This document shows, piece by piece, positions 1-6,902 of a stretch of DNA of 23,114 nt. Within the stretch, counting starts at the first letter, position 1, and the number at the start of each line of letters is the position of its first letter. Source of the DNA: Desulfobulbaceae bacterium UBA2262 (GTDB taxonomy: Bacteria; Desulfobacterota; Desulfobulbia; Desulfobulbales; Desulfurivibrionaceae); assembly GCA_002347185.1 (NCBI GenBank), contig DDXK01000140.1:9220-32333 (forward strand), written 5' to 3'. Both the position numbers and the translations under genes were made by a program. Under the pieces are notes generated by a model. It was not told the DNA's origin. It ran no database searches and worked only from the letters and a program-made list of their open reading frames with translations.

Positions 1-599
1 AGTTCCTTGCCGGTCCCCGATTCGCCACGGATCAGAACAGTGACATCCGTGTCCGCCACCCTGCGAATCAGGGTGAATGCCTCGCACAGCAGGGGGGAGT
101 GGCCGACAAAACCCTGCAGGCAGGGGCCGCTTTTCAGCTGTTCCTGGAGCTTGCGGTTTTCCCGGAGGAGGGAGACCCGTTCCAGGGCGCGCTGGATGGC
201 GTGGGCAAGATGGTCGTTGTCGAAAGGCTTGGCAAAGAAATCGTAGGCGCCTTCCTTCAGCCCCTCCATGGCCAGTTCCAGGCTGGCGTAGCCGGTCATC
301 AGGAGCACGGAACTGGTCGGATCGAGCTCCTTGGCGCGTTTGAGCAGGGAGATGCCGTCCAGGCCCGGCATCTTGATGTCGGTGAGCACCACCTCGGGCC
401 GCCACTGTTTCAGGTGCTCCAGGGCCGCCTCCCCGGAAGCGGCGAGCCGCACCTCGCAGGCGCATTTCCGTTCCACCACCCGTTTGAGCATCGTGGCCAT
501 GTCGGTGTCGTCATCGACGATGAGCACGCGTGGGGTCTGGCCTGACGGGGCAGGGGCCGTTGGGGGCGGCGGGGCTGTTGCCGCTGTCTCTCTGGTCAT
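1..599 (-). CDS. NtrC-family sigma-54-dependent response regulator (partial, C-terminus outside window)
   Basis: Activates sigma-54 promoters after phosphorylation by a partner kinase. About 199 residues are visible. A receiver domain runs from about residue 24 to 140, with acidic pocket D29-D31, phospho-acceptor D74 in the LTDIKMPG motif, T102 and K124. A helical linker follows, and the central AAA+ domain begins with Walker A GESGTGKE at residues 192-199 just before the window edge. The ATG at 599 is the first start after an in-frame stop, and residues 1-22 are a Pro/Ala-rich leader. It is divergent from the 673/1185 membrane protein and hybrid kinase, 73 bp away, so that kinase is the obvious candidate partner, but this is inference. 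The family is certain. The regulon is unknown, and the DNA-binding C-terminus is not in the window. Confidence 0.93.
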   Translation of the reverse strand, partial: MTRETAATAPPPPTAPAPSGQTPRVLIVDDDTDMATMLKRVVERKCACEVRLAASGEAALEHLKQWRPEVVLTDIKMPGLDGISLLKRAKELDPTSSVLLMTGYASLELAMEGLKEGAYDFFAKPFDNDHLAHAIQRALERVSLLRENRKLQEQLKSGPCLQGFVGHSPLLCEAFTLIRRVADTDVTVLIRGESGTGKE

Positions 600-672
600 G
601 GCCGCGGGTCCGCAATAAGAGGGATGGAAGAGAAAACTTGTTATTTCAACCCCTTGATGGTAACACAGGAGC

Positions 673-1188
673 ATGGGCGCAGGCAAGAACTACAGCGACG
701 GGCCGCGGGGGAATGGGTGCCTCGGAAGTGTGGCACTCTCCTTTTTCCTTCTTTTCCCGCGGGCCGCCCTGGCTGTGCAGACGCATGGCGGCGGGGAGGG
801 GCTCTTCGTCCACCAGCTGGGCCACCTCCTCTTTGCGGCCGCCATGGCCTTTCTCTTCTATTTCCTCCATTTCCGTCCCATCGGCCGGGGAAAGGCCTGG
901 ACTTTCTTCAAGCTTTCCCTCCTCTTCTTTTTCGCCTGGAATATCAATACCGTGCTTGTGCACTGGCTCGCCACCCGGCTGCCCGAGGGCTATTTCTGCG
1001 GCTCCACCGTCTGGGAAAGGCGGCTGGGCCCTCCCTTCGACAGGGAGGTGCTGGCCTACTACCTGGGCAGTTTCGACCATCTGCTCTGTCTGCCGGGTAT
1101 GTACTTTCTCATGCAGAGTCTGCGCCTTTTCGGGAAGGAGCTGGAGAGAAAGCAGCAGTGCAAGGCCCTGGCCGAGGAAAAGCGATGA
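673..1188 (+). CDS. three-helix membrane protein, companion of the downstream hybrid kinase
   Basis: A 171-residue protein of a family I do not recognise. Residues 1-34 look like a signal peptide or signal anchor (charged start, hydrophobic 19-34). Hydrophobic segments follow at about 50-67, 80-99 and 130-152. The last runs into a short charged C-terminal tail rich in Lys, Glu and Gln. Its stop overlaps the start of the kinase gene (ATGA, 1185-1188), which implies translational coupling and probably a shared complex. The layout, with a last helix leading straight into a charged helix, resembles the N-terminal membrane part of the kinase itself, so it could be a sensing partner. AGGAG sits only one base before the ATG at 673, which is tight, so a slightly different start is possible. 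No catalytic motif is visible. Confidence 0.75.
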   Translation: MGAGKNYSDGPRGNGCLGSVALSFFLLFPRAALAVQTHGGGEGLFVHQLGHLLFAAAMAFLFYFLHFRPIGRGKAWTFFKLSLLFFFAWNINTVLVHWLATRLPEGYFCGSTVWERRLGPPFDREVLAYYLGSFDHLLCLPGMYFLMQSLRLFGKELERKQQCKALAEEKR

Positions 1189-3158
1189 GTCCTGGCCTGC
1201 CGCTCCTGCCGGTTTACATCGTCGATGTCCTCGGCTCAAGCCTGATGATCGTCATGGCGCTCCTCGCGGTCCGGTATGCGAGAAGACTCACCCGGCTCGA
1301 TCCGGGCAGCATGCTCTGGTCCTTTCTTTTCTGGGTGTGCATGGCCCTGGTGGCCTTTGCCCTTTCGCGGAGCGTGGGGCACATCCTGCGTTTCGCCCTC
1401 CTCGCCGGCGGCTATCCCGACGTCTGGCAGGCCATCAGCTCCTACAGCGGCGGCTTCAACAGCATCACCTTCATCGCGGTCGCCGCCCTCACCTTTTATT
1501 TCCACAACGTCTATGGCGTACTCGAGCGGGTGCGCCATGACACCAGGGAACTGGCCCGGGCGCATGGCGAGCTGGGCAAGGCCCATGCCCGGCTGCGGGA
1601 GCTCAATCAGACCCTGGAGGAGCGGGTGGAGGAGCGGACCCGCGAGCTGGCGCGCTCGGAATTGAAGTTCCGCCGCCTCTATGAAAGCTCGAAGGATATG
1701 ATTTTTTTCTGCGACGGCGACCAGCGGCTCAGCGACATCAACGACAGCGGCCTTGAGATGCTGGGCTATGGCGAGCGGCAGCTGGTGGTGGGAAAGCCCC
1801 TGGCCATCTTTTTCCGGGAGGAGGAGCAATGGAGCCGCTACTTCTGCCAGCTCAACTCCACGGGGCATGTGAAGGATTTTGAGGTGGAATTTCTCAAGCA
1901 GGACGGGACCCCCCTCTACCTGCTGGTGACGGCCACGGCGATTTGCGAAGGCGGCCAGGGGATGCAGGGCTGCGAAGTCATCGCCAAGGACATGACCCAT
2001 TTCCGGGAGGTCACCGAACAGCTCATCCGTTCGGAAAACCTGGCCTCGCTGGGCCAGCTGGCCGCCGGGGTCGCCCACGAGATCAACACCCCGCTCGGCA
2101 TCATCCTGGGCTACACCCAGCTGCTCAAGGAGGATTTCGCGGAGCAGGCCGAGGTGCTGGAGTCGTTGCAGATCGTGGAGAAACAGACCAAGATCTGCAA
2201 GCGCATCGTCACCGATCTTCTCAAGTTTTCCCGGCATACCCTGGGGGGGGTGAAAGAGGCCACGGACCTCAACCGCTGCCTGGACGAGGTGGTGACCCTG
2301 GTGGAGCATGCCCTGCAGATGGAGCAGATCCGCATCGAAAAACATTTCAGCGCTGATCTGCCGCCGGTGGTGGTTGATCCGGAGCGGCTGCGGCAGGTTC
2401 TGGTCAACATGCTCACCAATGCCCAGCACGCCATTGGCAGCGAGGGGGTGGTCGGACTCTGGACCCGCCACAACGCCCAGTGCGCCACGGCCGAGATCCT
2501 GGTCGCCGACAGCGGCAGCGGCATCCCGCCCGAGGCGGTGGGGAGGATCTTCGATCCTTTTTTCACCACCAAGGGGGTGGGCAAGGGCTCCGGGCTGGGG
2601 CTTGCCGTGGTGCATGGCATCGTCAAGAGCTACGGCGGCATGATCAAGCTGCAAAGCGAGGTGGGCGTCGGCACGGTCTTCGATGTCTATCTGCCCAGGA
2701 CCGGAGAGGAGGTTCGCTGGGAAGGCTTTCAGGATGGGGGGCTGGCCACGGGCCAGGAGCGGATCCTCTTTGTGGACGACGAGCATGCCATCGCCGAGAT
2801 GGGCAAGGCCATGCTCTCCGGCCTCGGTTATGCGGTGACGGCCATGACCGATCCCGAGGAGGCTCTGGCCGCATTCCGGCGCGACCCCGGGGCGTATGAC
2901 CTGCTCATCACCGACCAGACCATGCCGAAACTCTCCGGGGTCGCCCTGATTCGGGAGATCCGCGCCCTTTGCCCAGGTTTTCCGGTGGTGCTCTGCACAG
3001 GCTACAGCTCGACGATCAGCGAGGAGAGCGCGGCCAGCCTTGGCATCGGCCACTTCGCCATGAAGCCCCTCACCATGCGGTCCTTGGCCGCGACGGTGCG
3101 GGCGGCCCTGGCCAGGCAGGAGTCCGCCACCAACAATCTGCCTTCTGGATCGCGATAA
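1185..3158 (+). CDS. hybrid sensor histidine kinase (3 TM, PAS, HisKA, HATPase, receiver)
   Basis: A 657-residue membrane-bound sensor kinase. Three hydrophobic segments (about 10-28, 43-62, 91-109) have only short loops, so no large periplasmic sensor exists. A coiled coil spans about 112-165 and a PAS domain about 160-276. The HisKA H-box GVAHEINTPLG carries phospho-acceptor H298. The GHKL ATPase has an N box (NMLTNAQHAI), a G1 box (DSGSGIPP), an F box (FDPFFTTK) and a G2 box (GKGSGLGLAV). A C-terminal receiver spans about 527-647 with acidic residues in FVDDE, D577 in TDQTMP, and a lysine in MKPL. The start at 1185 overlaps the upstream membrane-protein stop. The frame stays open upstream to 624, but that stretch lies antiphase to the companion gene and has no membrane-protein character. 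It probably phosphorylates the divergent NtrC-type regulator at 1-599. The signal is unknown. Confidence 0.93.
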   Translation: MSPGLPLLPVYIVDVLGSSLMIVMALLAVRYARRLTRLDPGSMLWSFLFWVCMALVAFALSRSVGHILRFALLAGGYPDVWQAISSYSGGFNSITFIAVAALTFYFHNVYGVLERVRHDTRELARAHGELGKAHARLRELNQTLEERVEERTRELARSELKFRRLYESSKDMIFFCDGDQRLSDINDSGLEMLGYGERQLVVGKPLAIFFREEEQWSRYFCQLNSTGHVKDFEVEFLKQDGTPLYLLVTATAICEGGQGMQGCEVIAKDMTHFREVTEQLIRSENLASLGQLAAGVAHEINTPLGIILGYTQLLKEDFAEQAEVLESLQIVEKQTKICKRIVTDLLKFSRHTLGGVKEATDLNRCLDEVVTLVEHALQMEQIRIEKHFSADLPPVVVDPERLRQVLVNMLTNAQHAIGSEGVVGLWTRHNAQCATAEILVADSGSGIPPEAVGRIFDPFFTTKGVGKGSGLGLAVVHGIVKSYGGMIKLQSEVGVGTVFDVYLPRTGEEVRWEGFQDGGLATGQERILFVDDEHAIAEMGKAMLSGLGYAVTAMTDPEEALAAFRRDPGAYDLLITDQTMPKLSGVALIREIRALCPGFPVVLCTGYSSTISEESAASLGIGHFAMKPLTMRSLAATVRAALARQESATNNLPSGSR

Positions 3159-4513
3159 TGGCAAAAGAAAAAAACACCTATCTCTGCTCCGCCTGCGGAG
3201 CGGCCTTTGGCAAATGGGCGGGCCAGTGCGGCGGCTGCGGGGCGTGGGATACCCTGGTCGAGCAGCAGGGCGAGCCGCTCCGGCCGGGCAGGTTTCAGGG
3301 CTATGCCGGCAACCTGGCCCCGGTGCACAGCATGGCTGAGGTGCGCATGGAGGATGCCCCCCGTTTTTCCACCGGCCTCGGCGAGCTGGACAGAGTCTTG
3401 GGCGGTGGCCTGGTGCCCGGCTCGGTGGTCCTCATCGGCGGGGATCCTGGCGTGGGCAAGAGCACGGGGCTGCTGCAGGTCTGCTGCAACCTGAGCCTCA
3501 CCAAGAAGGTGCTCTATGTGAGCGGCGAGGAATCGCTGCCGCAGATCGCCATGCGGGCCCGGCGTCTCGGCCTGCCCGACCAGGCCCTGCTGCTCCTGGC
3601 CGAGACCCAGGTGGAGGACATCTGCGCAACCGCTGTGCAGGAAAAGCCGCAGGTCATGGTGATCGACTCCATCCAGACCATGCAGGTGGCGGGAAGTCAG
3701 TCCGCCCCGGGCAGCGTCAGCCAGGTGCGCGAGTCGGCGGCCATGCTCACCCAGTTTGCCAAAAAGAGCGGCACTGCCATCTTTCTCGTCGGCCATGTCA
3801 CCAAGAGCGGCGATCTGGCCGGCCCCCGGGTGCTTGAGCATATCATCGACGTGGTCTGCTACATCGAAGGGGGCGGCGACTCCCGCTACCGGGTGATGCG
3901 GGCGGTGAAGAACCGCTACGGCGCGGTCAACGAGCTGGGGGTCTTCGCCATGACCGACAAGGGGCTGAAGGAAGTGAAGAACCCTTCCGCCATCTTTCTT
4001 TCCCGCCACGACGAGGCGATGCCCGGCAGCGTGGTCATGGTGGTCTGGGAGGGGAGCCGGCCGCTGCTCGTCGAGATGCAGGCCCTGGTGGATGACAGCC
4101 ACAGCGAGAGTCCGCGCCGGGTCACGGTGGGGCTTGAGCAGAACCGCCTGGCCATGCTGCTGGCCGTCCTGCACCGGCATGGCGGCATCGCCACCTATGA
4201 CCAGGATGTTTTTATCAATGTGGTCGGCGGGGTGCGGGTTTCCGAAACCAGCGCCGACCTGGCCCTGCTCCTGGCCGTCCTTTCAAGCCTTCGCAACAAG
4301 CCGCTTGCCGCCGATCTGGTCGCCTTCGGCGAGGTGGGGCTGGCCGGGGAGATCAGGCCGGTGCCCAGCGGGCAGGAACGGCTGCGGGAGGCGCTGAAGC
4401 ACGGCTTCAAAAGGGCGATCATTCCCCAGGCAAATGTCCCCAAGGGCGGGATGCAGGGGCTGGAGATCGTCGGGGTGGGCAAGCTTTCCGAGGCCCTGGA
4501 CGCCGCCCTCTGA
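3158..4513 (+). CDS. radA: DNA repair protein RadA
   Basis: RadA is a RecA-like ATPase that helps process recombination intermediates and extend D-loops. The 451-residue protein has the usual length and order. An N-terminal zinc finger uses C10, C13, C24 and C27 (CSAC and CGGC pairs). A RecA core follows with Walker A GGDPGVGKST (K101). The RadA-specific KNRYG motif is at 251-255. A C-terminal Lon-protease-like domain contains the conserved FGEVGLAGEIRPV stretch. The ATG at 3158 overlaps the kinase stop by one base (TAATG), so radA is the last gene of the 673-4513 transcription unit. An open frame extends upstream inside the kinase gene but carries no RadA homology. Coupling of radA to a two-component system is an accident of neighbourhood as far as the sequence shows. 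Confidence 0.97.
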   Translation: MAKEKNTYLCSACGAAFGKWAGQCGGCGAWDTLVEQQGEPLRPGRFQGYAGNLAPVHSMAEVRMEDAPRFSTGLGELDRVLGGGLVPGSVVLIGGDPGVGKSTGLLQVCCNLSLTKKVLYVSGEESLPQIAMRARRLGLPDQALLLLAETQVEDICATAVQEKPQVMVIDSIQTMQVAGSQSAPGSVSQVRESAAMLTQFAKKSGTAIFLVGHVTKSGDLAGPRVLEHIIDVVCYIEGGGDSRYRVMRAVKNRYGAVNELGVFAMTDKGLKEVKNPSAIFLSRHDEAMPGSVVMVVWEGSRPLLVEMQALVDDSHSESPRRVTVGLEQNRLAMLLAVLHRHGGIATYDQDVFINVVGGVRVSETSADLALLLAVLSSLRNKPLAADLVAFGEVGLAGEIRPVPSGQERLREALKHGFKRAIIPQANVPKGGMQGLEIVGVGKLSEALDAAL

Positions 4514-4589
4514 GCAGGCCCTGCCCACGGCGGGAACACTCGCGCCGGCCTTTTTTCTCTCCCTGGGCGGCTCCCCGTGGACTCCCAGC

Positions 4590-4623
4590 GAACTTTTGCG
4601 GCTGTTGCCCGGCCATCTTGCAT
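4590..4623 (+). repeat. 34-bp direct repeat, copy 1
   Basis: This 34-bp block begins GAACTTTTGCGG and ends CCATCTTGCAT. It recurs without a mismatch at 4696-4729, 106 bp downstream. It lies in the radA to tRNA-Ser gap, outside any gene. Confidence 0.9.
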
Positions 4624-4624
4624 G

Positions 4625-4653
4625 GTTGGCAGCGAAAGAAAGGCGCTGCCAAC
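4625..4653 (+). repeat. perfect 10-bp-stem hairpin between the two 34-bp repeats
   Basis: GTTGGCAGCG at 4625-4634 pairs perfectly with CGCTGCCAAC at 4644-4653 around a 9-base purine-rich loop. No T tract follows, so it is not a typical intrinsic terminator. It sits one base after the first 34-bp repeat. Confidence 0.75.
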
Positions 4654-4695
4654 GGTGTCTGGGGCGTGGGATTGAAACGTGCCTGGCGGACCTGT

Positions 4696-4729
4696 GAACT
4701 TTTGCGGCTGTTGCCCGGCCATCTTGCAT
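4696..4729 (+). repeat. 34-bp direct repeat, copy 2 (abuts the tRNA-Ser promoter)
   Basis: Exact second copy of the 4590-4623 block. Its last base is the first base of the -35 hexamer of the tRNA-Ser promoter. The same position after copy 1 has no promoter. Confidence 0.9.
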
Positions 4730-4757
4730 TGACAGGGCATTTTTGAAATGGTACATA
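4729..4757 (+). promoter_or_regulatory. sigma-70 type promoter for the tRNA-Ser pair
   Basis: TTGACA (4729-4734), a 17-base spacer and TACATA (4752-4757) stand 15 bases before the first tRNA. This is a near-consensus stable-RNA promoter. The predicted start is close to 4764. Confidence 0.8.
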
Positions 4758-4772
4758 ACTGACGGACCTTAG

Positions 4773-4858
4773 GGAGGAATGGCCGAGTGGTTTAAGGCGG
4801 CGGTCTTGAAAACCGTTGTACGAAAGTACCGTGGGTTCGAATCCTACTTCCTCCGCCA
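4773..4858 (+). tRNA. tRNA-Ser (anticodon UGA), CCA encoded
   Basis: GGAGGAA at the 5' end pairs with TTCCTCC before discriminator G4855 and an encoded CCA. The anticodon loop CTTGAAA gives UGA, reading UCA-family serine codons. A long variable arm (TGTACGAAAGTACC) marks it as a class II serine tRNA. The T-loop GGTTCGAATCC is canonical. It is probably co-transcribed with the next tRNA, 23 bases on. Confidence 0.97.
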
Positions 4859-4881
4859 AAAAACGATGCGACTCCCCTTGC

Positions 4882-4975
4882 GGAGAGATGACCGAGTAGG
4901 CCGAAGGTGCTCGCCTGCTAAGCGAGTGTAGGACCACAAGTTCTACCGAGGGTTCGAATCCCTCTCTCTCCGCCA
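4882..4975 (+). tRNA. tRNA-Ser (anticodon GCU), CCA encoded; integration site
   Basis: The acceptor stem GGAGAGA/TCTCTCC closes before discriminator G4972 and CCA. The anticodon loop CTGCTAA gives GCU, reading AGC/AGU. A long variable arm is present. The last five bases (CGCCA, 4971-4975) are the start of the 73-bp direct repeat that bounds the integrative element, so the element sits at this gene's 3' end and leaves the gene intact. Confidence 0.97.
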
Positions 4976-5043
4976 TTTTATAGTCCGGCAAAGTCCGGAG
5001 CAGTCCTGGAAGCCCCGAGAAATCGGGGCTTTTTCTTTTTGCG
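4971..5043 (+). repeat. attL: 73-bp direct repeat at tRNA-Ser end
   Basis: Begins with the terminal CGCCA of tRNA-Ser(GCU) and ends GCG. It matches 8646-8718 at 71 of 73 positions, with differences at 5007 and 5009. Similarity resumes at the same 3,675-bp offset at 5061-5078 (CCCTGATA then AGTAAAAT). The repeat holds three AGTCC units 10 bp apart (4982, 4992, 5002) and an intrinsic terminator. Confidence 0.9.
5011..5040 (+). terminator. intrinsic terminator downstream of the tRNA-Ser pair (in attL)
   Basis: AGCCCCGA (5011-5018), a GAAA tetraloop and TCGGGGCT (5023-5030) are followed by a ten-base T-rich tract. It would end tRNA-Ser transcription and insulate the element from it. An identical structure is present in attR. 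Confidence 0.9.
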
Positions 5044-5085
5044 TTGTCCGTGGTTGTCCACCCTGATATAGTAAAATCCGGTACG

Positions 5086-5344
5086 TTTGGGGGCTTTTTT
5101 GGGGGCAAGAGGAATGAGCCCCCAAGGGGAAGCCCCCAAAATTACGGTGACGGGGAGGAAGTTCAATGCCAAAGCGGATTGCGCCACTTACAGACCTTCA
5201 AGTTCGGAACGCAAAAGCCCCCAAAAAAGAGGTCAAACTTTTTGATGGTGGGGGCCTTTATCTGTCTGTTACCCCTTCTGGGGGCAAGCTCTGGCGGTTT
5301 AAATATCGTTTTGGGGGCCTTGAAAAGAAGTTGTCTTTGGGGGC
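5086..5344. other. cluster of nine GGGGGC motifs, mostly TTGGGGGC: candidate integrase arm-type sites (left side)
   Basis: TTGGGGGC or a close relative occurs at 5086-5094, 5098-5106, 5277-5285 (TCTGGGGGC), 5310-5318 and 5336-5344 on the + strand, with a weaker match at 5248-5255. It occurs on the opposite strand as GCCCCCAA at 5118-5125, 5132-5140 and 5217-5225. Four copies lie in the 120 bp between attL and the integrase start. The rest are in the first 180 bp of the gene, in more than one reading frame. Role as arm sites is inference. Confidence 0.5.
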
Positions 5345-6401
5345 CTTCCCGGCGGTGTCCCTTGCCGCTGCCAGACAGGAGCGGGACAAGGCGCGCCAGC
5401 TTCTGGCGCAGGGGATTGACCCAGGTGCGGCCAGAAAGGAACAGCAGCGGGTTGGCCAGCGGGAAGAGGATACGTTCAAGGCTCTGGCCGGTGAATGGGT
5501 CGCGTTGCAAGAAGGGGCATGGGCACCAACTCATACCGAAACCGTCAAGGCTCGGCTGGAAGTCTATGTATTCCCTCACCTTGGCGCACGGCCAGTTTCG
5601 GAGATCACGCCGCCTGAGCTTTTGTCCGTACTTCGGCGCATCGAGGCAAAGGGCATTGTGGAAACGGCGCACCGGGTGAAACAGATTTGCGGGCAGATAT
5701 TCCGCTACGGCGTGGGGGTGGGCAGGTGCGAGCGTGACCCATCGGCGGACCTGCGGGGGCAACTGGTAAGAAAGCCCAAGGTCAAACACATGGCAGCCCT
5801 TACTGACCGCAAGGAAGTGGCGGCATTACTCCGGGCGCTAGACGATTATGCCGGTTCCCTGGTACTTCGTTGTGCCTTGCGATTGGCGCCGCTTGTCTTT
5901 GTCCGACCAGGGGAATTGCGGCACATGGAATGGGCGGAAATTGATTTTGACACCGCGTTGTGGACAATCCCTGCCGAGAAAATGAAGATGCGGAAGGTTC
6001 ATGCCGTGCCGTTGTCCCGGCAGGCGCTGGCGATTTTGGCGGAGATCAGGACCTTTAGCGGGGGCGAGTGCTATGTCTTTCCTTCTGCCACGGGTAAGGG
6101 AAGACCCATGTCCAACATGGCCATTAATGCGGCCTTGCGACGCATGGGATTCACCAAGGAGGAAATGACCGGCCATGGGTTTCGTTCTCTGGCCTCGTCG
6201 CTGCTCCATGAAGCGGGGTGGGATTCGACCCTCATTGAGTTGCAGCTTGCCCACCGCGACACCAATACTGTCCGGGCCATATACAACCGCGCGGAGCGTT
6301 TGGAGGAGCGCCGGAAGATGATGCAGGCCTGGGCCGACTACCTGGAACGGCTGGCTGCCGGGCAGGAGGAAAAAATAGTGCCGATCCGGTCGGCGCGGTG
6401 A
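5166..6401 (+). CDS. P4-type tyrosine site-specific integrase
   Basis: A 411-residue integrase that catalyses recombination between attP and the tRNA-Ser attB. The N-terminal arm-binding domain (about 1-90) has the family hallmark DGGGLYLSVTPSGGKLWRFK, and a core-binding domain follows at about 100-200. The catalytic domain shows R247 (RPGELR), H337 and R340 (HGFRS), H363 (LAHRD) and nucleophile Y373 (RAIYNRAE), so it looks fully active. The C-terminal ERRKMMQAWADYLE is typical of P4 integrases. The start at 5166 has GGAGGA six to seven bases upstream. It reads away from attL, the usual arrangement for tRNA-targeting P4 integrases. A run of TTGGGGGC motifs lies in and before its 5' end. It is intact and of normal length. 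Confidence 0.96.
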   Translation: MPKRIAPLTDLQVRNAKAPKKEVKLFDGGGLYLSVTPSGGKLWRFKYRFGGLEKKLSLGAFPAVSLAAARQERDKARQLLAQGIDPGAARKEQQRVGQREEDTFKALAGEWVALQEGAWAPTHTETVKARLEVYVFPHLGARPVSEITPPELLSVLRRIEAKGIVETAHRVKQICGQIFRYGVGVGRCERDPSADLRGQLVRKPKVKHMAALTDRKEVAALLRALDDYAGSLVLRCALRLAPLVFVRPGELRHMEWAEIDFDTALWTIPAEKMKMRKVHAVPLSRQALAILAEIRTFSGGECYVFPSATGKGRPMSNMAINAALRRMGFTKEEMTGHGFRSLASSLLHEAGWDSTLIELQLAHRDTNTVRAIYNRAERLEERRKMMQAWADYLERLAAGQEEKIVPIRSAR

Positions 6402-6697
6402 ACGATCACGCCGGGGATGCTTGAGCAGGGGGGCGGTTGCGCTTTCCGCGCTTGCCCTTGTCTGGCAGGGACAGGCCTGTCTGAGGCAAGGGCGCTTGGA
6501 AGGGTGGCCCGTTCTGGGGGATGCAAGAAGATCCCTGGCCACGCCAGCAGAAGGGCCTTGGCACCTGGGGCTTTTCTGGTTTCCTGGCTTCGGGCAGCGA
6601 CGCCCTTCAACGGGCCTGCGGCCCGCAGCGGGCATTCTCTTCGACGCCTGCACGGCGGTAAGTTTTCCCAGCCTTCGGCTTTTTGCCCTCATGCTAT
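6402..6697. other. gene-free stretch between the integrase and AlpA-like genes
   Basis: The open frames in this 296-bp stretch have no ribosome site and no recognisable protein character. It holds a 13-bp inverted repeat CTGCGGCCCGCAG (6616-6628, arms of 6 around one base). It also has a small UUC-loop hairpin AGCC/GGCT with a T run (6670-6684), which could be a weak terminator for the integrase. The two convergent transcripts meet here. Confidence 0.5.
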
Positions 6698-6883
6698 TCA
6701 GCGGGATTCCAGCCAGACGCGAATCTCTCCCTTTCGCCAGCCAACCGCCCGGAACCCCAGGGATACGGAACGGGGAAACGCTCCTTTTGCCATCATTTCA
6801 TAAATGGTGCTCCGGCCAAGCCCTGTCAGCCGCCGGACTTCCGGTAACCGCAAAATTGCTATTTCTTCAAGGGGCGGATTCAT
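6698..6883 (-). CDS. AlpA-family small helix-turn-helix regulator/excisionase
   Basis: A 61-residue MerR/AlpA-type DNA-binding protein. The pattern ILRLPEVRRLTGLGRSTIYE (residues 10-29) followed by MAKGAFPRSVSLGFRAVGW and KGEIRVWLESR matches the AlpA/excisionase fold in which the helix-turn-helix is followed by a wing. AlpA of E. coli CP4-57 promotes expression of its integrase and so excision. A similar role is inferred here because an integrase and att repeats are present. The start at 6883 is preferred because GGAG lies nine bases upstream. The ATG at 6898 would add five residues with no clear ribosome site. It follows the Rep gene by 19 bp on the same strand and is probably co-transcribed with it. 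Confidence 0.85.
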   Translation of the reverse strand: MNPPLEEIAILRLPEVRRLTGLGRSTIYEMMAKGAFPRSVSLGFRAVGWRKGEIRVWLESR

Positions 6884-6902
6884 AGTCGATAACTCCATAA
6901 GT

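Noticed and set aside
624..1184. N-terminal extension of the hybrid kinase back to 624
   Set aside because: The extension lies in another frame over the membrane-protein gene, which has clear helices, a signal-like start and an ATGA junction with the kinase.
2969..3157. Upstream extension of radA inside the kinase gene
   Set aside because: The RadA family N-terminus (zinc finger) begins right after the ATG at 3158. The extension is out-of-frame kinase sequence.
1236..3164. A 642-codon minus-strand open frame
   Set aside because: It is the complement of the kinase gene in GC-rich DNA, with His/Gln/Gly-rich shadow composition and no domain.
4514..4560. Possible radA terminator with CGGCG/CGCCG and a T run
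   Set aside because: The stem is only five pairs with a ten-base loop and does not abut the T run, so it is too weak to call.
4660..4680. GTGGGATTGAAACG, similar to the 3' end of many CRISPR repeats
   Set aside because: Only one copy is present, with no repeat-spacer periodicity and no cas genes. Chance similarity.
4419..5125. Minus-strand open frames across the two serine tRNAs
   Set aside because: They are antisense readings of tRNA genes (the familiar GFEPS-type spurious peptides) and have no ribosome sites.
6417..6885. Plus-strand open frames after the integrase
   Set aside because: No ribosome site and no recognisable protein features. They overlap the better supported AlpA-like gene on the other strand.
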